Under the pieces are notes generated by a model, which had not been told where the DNA came from, searched no databases, and saw only the letters and a program-made list of their open reading frames with translations. A DNA stretch of 6,854 nt, taken from Frankiaceae bacterium (GTDB lineage Bacteria; Actinomycetota; Actinomycetes; JAFAQI01). Every line of letters begins with the position of its first letter. Within the stretch, counting starts at the first letter, position 1. The stretch spans positions 1-6,854 of the forward strand of contig JAVEEE010000106.1 in the NCBI GenBank assembly GCA_030840615.1. The letters run 5' to 3'. Below, piece by piece: positions 1-5,176 of the stretch. A program made the translations under genes and the position numbers.

Positions 1-2840
1 GGTCCACCTTGGAAGCCGAGGTTGCCGACGAGACGGCGCTGCTGGCTCGCCGCGCGGAGGTGGAGCAGGCGCTCGCCGCGGCACAGGCGCGGGAGGCCGA
101 GCTCGAGGCGGCGGTCGCGGCAGAGACGCCGCGACTGTCACGGGCGCAGGAGACCTGGTATCGGCTGGCCGGGCTGCGCGAGCGCTTCCGCGGAACCGCC
201 TCCCTGGCCGCCGAGCGCCGCCGCCACGTGGACGACGCTGCCGAGGAGCAGGTGGCCGGGCGGGACCCCGAGATGCTGGAGGTCGAGGCCGCCGAGATCC
301 GGGCGCAGGGAGGCCAACTCGCCGAGCAGCTCGACGCCGACCGCGCAGCGCTTGCCGCCGCCTCCACCGAGCGGCAGCGGCTCGAGCTGGTGCTCGCCGA
401 GGCAGAGCAGGGTCTGACGGCGGCGCAGCGCGCGATCGCCGATCGGCGTGAGGGGCTGGCACGGCTGCATGGCCAGGTCGCCGCGCTGCGGACCAGGGCA
501 ACGGCCGCGGAGGACGAGATCGGCCGGCTCACCGCGGCACTGGAAGCAGCCCGGCAGCGCGCTTCGAGCGGGCAGGCAGAGTTCGCCGCGGTCGAGTCGG
601 AAGTCGCCGGTCTCGATGCGGGCGAGGTCGACCTCGACGAACGCTTCGAGTCGGCTGCCGCGGCCCTGAGCGAGGCTGAGGAACGGTTGAGTGCGCTGCA
701 GGACGAGGAGCGTGAGGTCGAGCGGCAACGCTCGGCGGTCGCCGCCCGTCGCGATGCCCTCGCCCTGGGGTTGGCCCGCAAGGACGGGCACGGCGCGTTG
801 CTCGCAGCGAGGGACCGGCTCCCCGGTCTGCTGGGCTCGGTGGCCGAGGTCGTCCGGGTGGAGCCCGGCTGGGAAGCCGCCGTGGCCGCGGCGCTCGGCG
901 CAGCGGCAGACGCCGTCGCGGTTGGGTCACTGGCTGACGCCGCCGCCGCGCTCGCGCTGCTGCGGGCGGACGACGCCGGCCGGGCCGGCGTCATCGTCGG
1001 AGGGGGCGCTTACCCCGACAGTGCGCCGTGGCCCGCGCTGCCGGTCGAGGGCGCAACCCGCTACGCCGTTGACGCGCTGACCGCGCCGGAGTCATTGCGG
1101 CCGGCGCTGACCAGGTTGCTCGACCGCGTCGTACTGGTGTCCGACCTCCCGGCCGCGCGCCGGCTGGTCGCCGCCCAGCCCGGTGTCCGGGCGGCGACCG
1201 CGGAAGGCGACCTGCTCGGTGCGGACTGGGCCGTCGGTGGCTCGGGCGACGCCCCGAGCCTCCTCGAGGTGCGGGCAGCGTTCGCGGAGGCTGAGCAGAA
1301 GTTCGCCGAGCTGTCGCATCGGGGTGACCGGCTGCGGTTCGCGTTGTCGGCTGCCGTCGACGACGCGAGCCAGGCACAGGACGATGTGGACGACGCGCTG
1401 GCGGCGTTGCACGAGTCGGATGCGCGTCTCGCCGCGTTCGCCGAGCGACTCGGTCAGCTGGGTGCGGCGGCGCGTGCGGCCGTCGGTGAGGCCGACCGGC
1501 TGCAGCGCGGTGTCCAGGAGGCCATGGAGGCGCGCGATCGCGACCTCCAGGGGCTGGCCGCGTTGGAGGAGAGGCTCGCGGCGGCCGAAGCGGGACCCGC
1601 TGACGACGACCCCGACCCGGGCGAGCGTGACCGGATCGCCGCCGCGGTGATCACCGCGCGGGCGACCGAGGTCGAGTCACGGCTTGCGGTGCGCACCGGC
1701 GAGGAGCGGACCCACGCCTTGGCTGCACGGGCCCAGTCACTCGAGAACGCTGCATCCGTCGAGCGCCAGGCCCGGGAGCGGGCGGCGCAGGCTCGCCACC
1801 GCCGCGCCCGTGAGGCGGTGGTGGCGACCGCCGTCCTCGACGTCGCCCAAGCTGCCCTGCAGCGCCTCGAGCACTCCTTGGCCCTGGCGGCCGCGGAGCG
1901 GTCCACCGCCGAAGAGACCCGCACCGTGCTCGAAGGCGAGCTGCTCGCCGTTCGCGGCCGCTCGCGAGAGCTCGCCGGCGAGCTCGAGGCGCTCACCGGC
2001 GCCGTCCACCGGGACGAGGTCGCCCGGGCGGAGCAGCGGCTGCGGATCGAAGCGCTCGAGGATCGGGCGGCCGAGGAGTTCGGCATCGACTCGGCGACGT
2101 TGCTCGGTGAGTACGGGCCGGAGGTGCTCATTCCGCCGGCTGCCGATGCGCCGGAAGGGACGCAGCCTGACGGTTACGTACGGGAGGCACAGGAGAAGCG
2201 GCTGCGCAGCGCCGAGCGCGCGCTCGCGCTGCTGGGCCGCATCAACCCGCTGGCGCTCGAGGAGTTCGCGGCGCTCGAGGAGCGGCACAAGTTCCTCGCC
2301 GAGCAGCTCGAGGACCTCAAGGCGTCCCGCCGCGACCTGCTGACGGTCGTCAAAGAGGTCGACGAGAGGGTCGAGCAGATCTTCAAGCTGGCCTACGAAG
2401 ACGTGGAGCGCGAGTTCGAGAAGGTCTTCTCGGTGCTCTTCCCCGGCGGGGCCGGACGGCTCGTCCTGACCGAGCCCGACGACTGGCTGACTACCGGCAT
2501 CGAGGTCGAAGCGCGGCCACCGGGCAAGAAGGTGAAGCGGCTGTCGCTGCTGTCGGGCGGCGAACGTTCCCTCACGGCGGTGGCGTTCCTCGTCGCGATC
2601 TTCCGCGCTCGGCCGTCGCCGTTCTACGTCCTGGACGAGGTCGAGGCAGCCCTCGACGACCGCAACCTGTCCCGGCTGGTCGATCTCCTCGCCGACCTCC
2701 GGTCGACGTCGCAGCTGATCATCATCTCGCACCAGAAGCGCACGATGGAGGTCGCGGACTCCCTCTACGGCGTCTCCATGCGCGGCGACGGCATCACGCA
2801 GGTGATCTCCCAGCGGCTCCGCGAGCACGAGCCGGCTTGA
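1..2840 (+). CDS. smc: Chromosome segregation protein SMC, C-terminal ~945 residues (5' end outside window)
   Basis: SMC is the ATP-driven core of the bacterial condensin; with ScpA/ScpB it compacts and separates sister chromosomes. The frame is open from the first bases, and the N-terminal head with Walker A (about 250 residues in a usual ~1,190-residue SMC) lies upstream. Numbering residues from the TTG codon at 9, which is internal and not the real start: coiled coil to ~265; hinge ~271-415, closing with a glycine-rich GGSG (410-413); returning coil ~415-790 with an Asp/Pro-rich break near 526-541; conserved INPLA at 745-749; ABC signature LLSGGERS at 847-854; Walker B ending in VLDE (D876, E877); D-loop ALDD 881-884; switch histidine H908. 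All C-terminal ATPase motifs look intact. The TGA stop lies 36 bases before ftsY, in the same frame. Identity is certain; only the 5' end is missing. Confidence 0.97.
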   Translation, partial: STLEAEVADETALLARRAEVEQALAAAQAREAELEAAVAAETPRLSRAQETWYRLAGLRERFRGTASLAAERRRHVDDAAEEQVAGRDPEMLEVEAAEIRAQGGQLAEQLDADRAALAAASTERQRLELVLAEAEQGLTAAQRAIADRREGLARLHGQVAALRTRATAAEDEIGRLTAALEAARQRASSGQAEFAAVESEVAGLDAGEVDLDERFESAAAALSEAEERLSALQDEEREVERQRSAVAARRDALALGLARKDGHGALLAARDRLPGLLGSVAEVVRVEPGWEAAVAAALGAAADAVAVGSLADAAAALALLRADDAGRAGVIVGGGAYPDSAPWPALPVEGATRYAVDALTAPESLRPALTRLLDRVVLVSDLPAARRLVAAQPGVRAATAEGDLLGADWAVGGSGDAPSLLEVRAAFAEAEQKFAELSHRGDRLRFALSAAVDDASQAQDDVDDALAALHESDARLAAFAERLGQLGAAARAAVGEADRLQRGVQEAMEARDRDLQGLAALEERLAAAEAGPADDDPDPGERDRIAAAVITARATEVESRLAVRTGEERTHALAARAQSLENAASVERQARERAAQARHRRAREAVVATAVLDVAQAALQRLEHSLALAAAERSTAEETRTVLEGELLAVRGRSRELAGELEALTGAVHRDEVARAEQRLRIEALEDRAAEEFGIDSATLLGEYGPEVLIPPAADAPEGTQPDGYVREAQEKRLRSAERALALLGRINPLALEEFAALEERHKFLAEQLEDLKASRRDLLTVVKEVDERVEQIFKLAYEDVEREFEKVFSVLFPGGAGRLVLTEPDDWLTTGIEVEARPPGKKVKRLSLLSGGERSLTAVAFLVAIFRARPSPFYVLDEVEAALDDRNLSRLVDLLADLRSTSQLIIISHQKRTMEVADSLYGVSMRGDGITQVISQRLREHEPA

Positions 2841-2876
2841 GCGCACCGGTGTGGGGCTCGCCTAGTCTGGTCGCTC
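2837..2876 (+). promoter_or_regulatory. Putative ftsY promoter giving a leaderless mRNA
   Basis: TAGTCT at 2863-2868 fits the actinobacterial -10 pattern TANNNT. With a normal discriminator, transcription would begin at about 2875-2877, on or next to the ftsY GTG at 2877. No purine-rich Shine-Dalgarno sequence precedes that GTG at a useful distance, as expected for a leaderless transcript. A TTGAGC at 2837-2842, overlapping the smc stop codon, is the best -35 candidate, but its 20-base spacer is long. The palindrome CACCGGTG (2844-2851) lies between the two boxes. This is inferred from sequence only. Confidence 0.45.
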
Positions 2877-4082
2877 GTGGAGTTCGTCGTTCTTGGTGTC
2901 GTCCTTGCGGTTTTCCTTGTCGGCGCGTTCGTCGCGTTTCTCAAAGCGCCGACCCGCCGGGAGCTGCCGCCCGGCACTGAGCCGGCACCCGCCGTCGAGC
3001 CGCCTACCGTCGTCGAGGCGCCGGCTGCCGAGGCACCAATCGTCGAAGCGCCGATCGTCGAAGCGCCGATCGCCGAGGCGCCGGTCGCCGAGGTGCCGGT
3101 CGCCGAGGTGCCGGTCGCCGAGGAGGCGCTCGACGTTCCGCCGCCGTCCGCCGGTCGGCTCGTCCGGCTGCGGGCGCGGCTGGCACGGTCGCAGGGATCG
3201 CTCGGCCGCAGCCTGCTCACGCTGCTTGCTCGCGACACCATCGACGACGACACCTGGGACGAAGTCGAAGAGATACTGCTGACGGCCGACGTCGGCGTCG
3301 CGGCGACCCGGCAGATCGTCGACAACTTGCGAACACAGGTCATGGTGCTCGGCGCTCGGACGCCGGAGCAGGTCAGGACGTTGCTCCGCGACCAGCTGCT
3401 GGTCGCCGTCGGCAGTGATCTCGACCGCCGGTTGCAGACGCTGCCTCAGGACGGACGACCCGCGGTCATCCTCGTCGTCGGCGTCAATGGCACCGGCAAG
3501 ACGACGACCTGCGGCAAGCTGGGCCGGGCACTCGTCGGCGACGGTCGCAGCGTCGTGCTCGGCGCCGCCGACACGTTCCGCGCAGCAGCGGCCGACCAGC
3601 TGGCCACCTGGGGTTCGCGGGTCGGAGCCGAGGTGGTGCGCGGACCGGAGGGCGCTGACCCGGCAAGCATCGCGTTCGACGCGGTCCGCATCGGAGCTGA
3701 GCGCAAGGTCGACACGGTGCTCATCGACACCGCCGGCCGCTTGCACACGAAGCAGGGACTCATGGACGAGCTCGGCAAGGTCAAGCGCGTCGTCGAACGG
3801 CAGGGTTCGGTGGACGAGGTGCTGCTCGTCCTCGACGCGACCACCGGTCAGAACGGGCTCGTCCAGGCACGGGTCTTCGCGGAGGTCGTCGACGTCACCG
3901 GCATCGTGCTGACAAAGCTCGACGGCACGGCGAAGGGCGGCATCGTCATCGCGGTGCAACGTGAGCTCGGAGTTCCCGTGAAGCTCGTCGGCCTGGGTGA
4001 AGGGCCGGACGACCTCGCACCCTTCGAGCCCGAGGCGTTCGTCGACGCATTGCTGGGTGACCCCGCCGAGGCTGCCGCGTGA
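2877..4082 (+). CDS. ftsY: Signal recognition particle receptor FtsY
   Basis: FtsY is the SRP receptor GTPase: it docks Ffh/4.5S RNA-ribosome complexes at the membrane and hands nascent membrane proteins to SecYEG. The 401 residues comprise a hydrophobic anchor (3-22), an acidic Pro/Ala/Glu linker (~29-87) with eight tandem pentapeptides (45-84), an N domain (~95-190) and the G domain. GTPase motifs: P-loop GVNGTGKT (202-209), DTFRAAA (232-238), DTAGRL (284-289), TKLD (346-349) and GEGPDDLAPF (374-383). Long linkers and a membrane anchor are usual in actinobacterial FtsY. The GTG at 2877 is the first possible start after the in-frame smc stop, and no other start codon occurs before or within the anchor. 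There is no Shine-Dalgarno sequence, so initiation is probably leaderless. The first ~20 codons use more T-ending codons than the rest. Its stop overlaps the next gene. Confidence 0.96.
   Translation: MEFVVLGVVLAVFLVGAFVAFLKAPTRRELPPGTEPAPAVEPPTVVEAPAAEAPIVEAPIVEAPIAEAPVAEVPVAEVPVAEEALDVPPPSAGRLVRLRARLARSQGSLGRSLLTLLARDTIDDDTWDEVEEILLTADVGVAATRQIVDNLRTQVMVLGARTPEQVRTLLRDQLLVAVGSDLDRRLQTLPQDGRPAVILVVGVNGTGKTTTCGKLGRALVGDGRSVVLGAADTFRAAAADQLATWGSRVGAEVVRGPEGADPASIAFDAVRIGAERKVDTVLIDTAGRLHTKQGLMDELGKVKRVVERQGSVDEVLLVLDATTGQNGLVQARVFAEVVDVTGIVLTKLDGTAKGGIVIAVQRELGVPVKLVGLGEGPDDLAPFEPEAFVDALLGDPAEAAA
3009..3128 (+). repeat. In-frame 15-base tandem repeat coding eight pentapeptides in the FtsY linker
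   Basis: Eight successive units read VVEAP, AAEAP, IVEAP, IVEAP, IAEAP, VAEVP, VAEVP, VAEEA (FtsY residues 45-84). The middle and late units are nearly identical at DNA level, with GTCGAAGCGCCGATC-like and GCCGAGGTGCCGGTC-like copies following one another directly, which points to recent slippage duplication rather than convergent codon choice. The unit length keeps the frame, so copy number can change without breaking the gene. The encoded linker is acidic, proline-spaced and likely extended or disordered. Confidence 0.9.
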
Positions 4083-4084
4083 TG
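4068..4084 (+). promoter_or_regulatory. Coupled start site of the secreted-protein gene inside the ftsY end
   Basis: GAGG at 4068-4071 acts as a modest Shine-Dalgarno sequence. Two adjacent in-frame starts follow, GTG (4079-4081) and ATG (4082-4084). The first overlaps the ftsY TGA (4080-4082) as GTGA, the second as TGATG. Either arrangement lets ribosomes finishing ftsY restart here. The spacer is 7 bases to GTG and 10 to ATG, so GTG fits a little better, but both products would carry the same signal peptide. Confidence 0.55.
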
Positions 4085-5035
4085 CGGCGCATCGTCGCGG
4101 CCAGCTGCGTCCTCGTTGCCGGGCTCGGAGTCCAGGGACTCGCCGCCGGTCAGGCGCTGGCGGGCGCGACCGTCACGATCGCGGTCTCCGCCAACCCGCA
4201 GGTGGGCAAGGCCCTCACCGTCAGCGGAGACGTCAGCGGTGTGCAGGGAACGACGACGGTGACATTGCAGCGCGACCACTCGCCGGAGATGAAGGCGACG
4301 TCGACCGACGTCAACGGGCACTACGAGTTCACGGACACGCCCGACACGCGTGGGGCGGTCACCTACACCGTGACCGTGGAGGGCGTTGGGTCGTCGGCGA
4401 TGCAGACGGTCCAGGTGGCTGGTAAGCCACCGGGCATGAGCCTGGCGGTCGACAAGTCGGTCGTCACGACAGGCCACTCCGTGCACGTCACCGCGCACCT
4501 CGGCGGGCCGGCCGGCGGCCGGGTGACGATCTACGCCAAGCCCTATCGCCGTGACCGCCGCCAGCTGGCGAGCGGAAACGTCGGGCCCAACGGCAACCTC
4601 GCGACGAATGCCACGCTCGGTCGCCGTACGACGCTGATCGCCCACTTCAACGGCGACCAGGCCTACGCACCGGCCACGGTGCAGCGGGTTGTGCGGGTGC
4701 GGGCCCTCATCACCGAGAACCTGCGCCGCGAATACGGCCACGCCAGCGGATTCGCCCTCTACCGCGTCGACGTCAACCCCGCCGTGCTCGCCCGGTTGCG
4801 ACCCGCCCGCAAGGGCCGATGTCTGCATTTCCGCGCGCAACGTCACTACGGCGGCGGCTGGCACACCAGCGCCGTCTCAGGCTGCGTCCGCACCGACGCG
4901 CACGGTCTGGCCCTCGGCGTCCTGACCGGTGACCACGTGCTCGGCCAGCGCTACCGGTTGCGCGCCGAGTGGCGGGGCAACAAGGCGCTGCTGGCACACA
5001 ACGGGGCGTGGCTCAAGCTGGAGTTCCGGCGCTGA
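4079..5035 (+). CDS. Predicted secreted protein with Ig-like beta-sandwich domains, function unknown
   Basis: I do not recognise this 318-residue protein as a named family. Visible: a Sec-type signal peptide with RR at 3-4, hydrophobic core 5-23 and likely cleavage after ALA (A28) or AGA (A30). Then come three segments rich in alternating Thr/Val strands. Residues ~29-113 and ~118-205 look like Ig-like/bacterial surface repeats, with strand patterns such as TVTLQRD and VTIYAKP and conserved YxF and FNGDQAY turns. A more divergent basic third segment (~207-318) holds the only two mature cysteines, C248 and C269, a possible disulfide. No catalytic motif, sortase signal or membrane anchor is seen. 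The GTG at 4079 overlaps the ftsY stop by GTGA; ATG at 4082 is the alternative. GAGG at 4068-4071 is 7 bases before the GTG, favouring it. Translational coupling to ftsY is likely. An extracellular or wall-associated binding or structural role is only a guess. Confidence 0.85.
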   Translation: MMRRIVAASCVLVAGLGVQGLAAGQALAGATVTIAVSANPQVGKALTVSGDVSGVQGTTTVTLQRDHSPEMKATSTDVNGHYEFTDTPDTRGAVTYTVTVEGVGSSAMQTVQVAGKPPGMSLAVDKSVVTTGHSVHVTAHLGGPAGGRVTIYAKPYRRDRRQLASGNVGPNGNLATNATLGRRTTLIAHFNGDQAYAPATVQRVVRVRALITENLRREYGHASGFALYRVDVNPAVLARLRPARKGRCLHFRAQRHYGGGWHTSAVSGCVRTDAHGLALGVLTGDHVLGQRYRLRAEWRGNKALLAHNGAWLKLEFRR

Positions 5036-5047
5036 TCGTCAGCGCCG
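5027..5047 (+). terminator. Perfect 9-bp hairpin over the stop codon, candidate terminator
   Basis: CGGCGCTGA (5027-5035) and TCAGCGCCG (5039-5047) are exact reverse complements separated by a 3-base TCG loop. The left arm ends in the TGA stop of the secreted-protein gene. There is no T-run afterwards, so it is not a textbook intrinsic terminator, but U-less hairpins are common at actinobacterial gene ends. It sits just before the GlnR-like box of the next unit, where termination or 3'-end protection of the ftsY transcript would be expected. Confidence 0.5.
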
Positions 5048-5049
5048 CG

Positions 5050-5086
5050 GAAACCAAGTCGTAACACGCGGTCACGTCGCGGAAAC
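5050..5086 (+). promoter_or_regulatory. Putative GlnR-binding box upstream of amtB-glnB
   Basis: GlnR, the OmpR-type nitrogen regulator of actinomycetes, binds half-sites of the form gTnAC-n6-GaAAC (also described as AC-n9-AC). Here GTCAC (5071-5075) and GAAAC (5082-5086) stand exactly 6 bases apart, and GAAAC (5050-5054) and GTAAC (5061-5065) also stand 6 apart. Both pairs satisfy AC-n9-AC; 5 rather than 6 bases separate the pairs. Position before an ammonium channel/PII operon is where GlnR is known to act as an activator under nitrogen limitation. Binding is inferred. Confidence 0.6.
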
Positions 5087-5118
5087 CGTCATTTCGCGGC
5101 GTCGCAACCTGCCTCCTC

Positions 5119-5124
5119 GATTCT
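5119..5124 (+). promoter_or_regulatory. Weak -10-like box for amtB
   Basis: GATTCT matches the TANNNT-type -10 except for its first base and would start the transcript near 5131, directly at the leader stem-loop and about 45 bases after the GlnR-like box. No convincing -35 hexamer stands 16-18 bases upstream, which would suit an activator-dependent promoter. This is the best candidate I can find in an otherwise GC-rich gap, but it is weak. Confidence 0.25.
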
Positions 5125-5130
5125 CGGCGA

Positions 5131-5149
5131 AGCCGGCGCAGAGCCGGCT
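5131..5149 (+). promoter_or_regulatory. Stem-loop in the amtB leader
   Basis: AGCCGGC (5131-5137) pairs perfectly with GCCGGCT (5143-5149) around the loop GCAGA. A competing pairing is possible between GGCGC (5135-5139) and GCGCC (5151-5155). The structure ends 11 bases before the first Shine-Dalgarno-like sequence of amtB. It may stabilise the mRNA or modulate translation; it matches no riboswitch class known to me. Confidence 0.4.
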
Positions 5150-5160
5150 CGCGCCATCGG

Positions 5161-5172
5161 GGAGGACAGGAG
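5161..5172 (+). promoter_or_regulatory. Double Shine-Dalgarno sequence of amtB
   Basis: GGAGGA (5161-5166) and AGGAG (5168-5172) lie 10 and 4 bases before the ATG at 5177. Neither has the ideal 6-8 base spacer alone, but together they make a strong purine-rich site and support this start codon. Confidence 0.7.
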
Positions 5173-5176
5173 CCTC

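Noticed and set aside
9..11. TTG at 9 as the start of smc
   Set aside because: It falls in the middle of the coiled coil; the frame is open to the window edge and the Walker A head is missing, so the gene continues upstream.
1737..2846. Open frame of 369 codons on the minus strand across smc
   Set aside because: It mirrors the SMC coiled coil and ATPase head codons; Arg/Leu/Asp/Glu-rich low-complexity product with no family resemblance.
2838..2879. Readthrough fusion of SMC and FtsY, since both share a frame with one stop between
   Set aside because: SMC ends at its normal C-terminus after the conserved ITQVISQRL segment and FtsY begins with its membrane anchor; the shared frame is a one-in-three coincidence.
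3004..3186. Minus-strand Arg/Pro repeat peptide opposite the FtsY linker
   Set aside because: It is simply the complement of the 15-base tandem repeat, with no independent start site evidence.
4079..4111. Lipoprotein signal at C10 of the secreted protein
   Set aside because: AAS-C has no Leu/Val/Ile at -3 and comes after only five hydrophobic residues; an ordinary signal peptide with ALA or AGA cleavage fits better.
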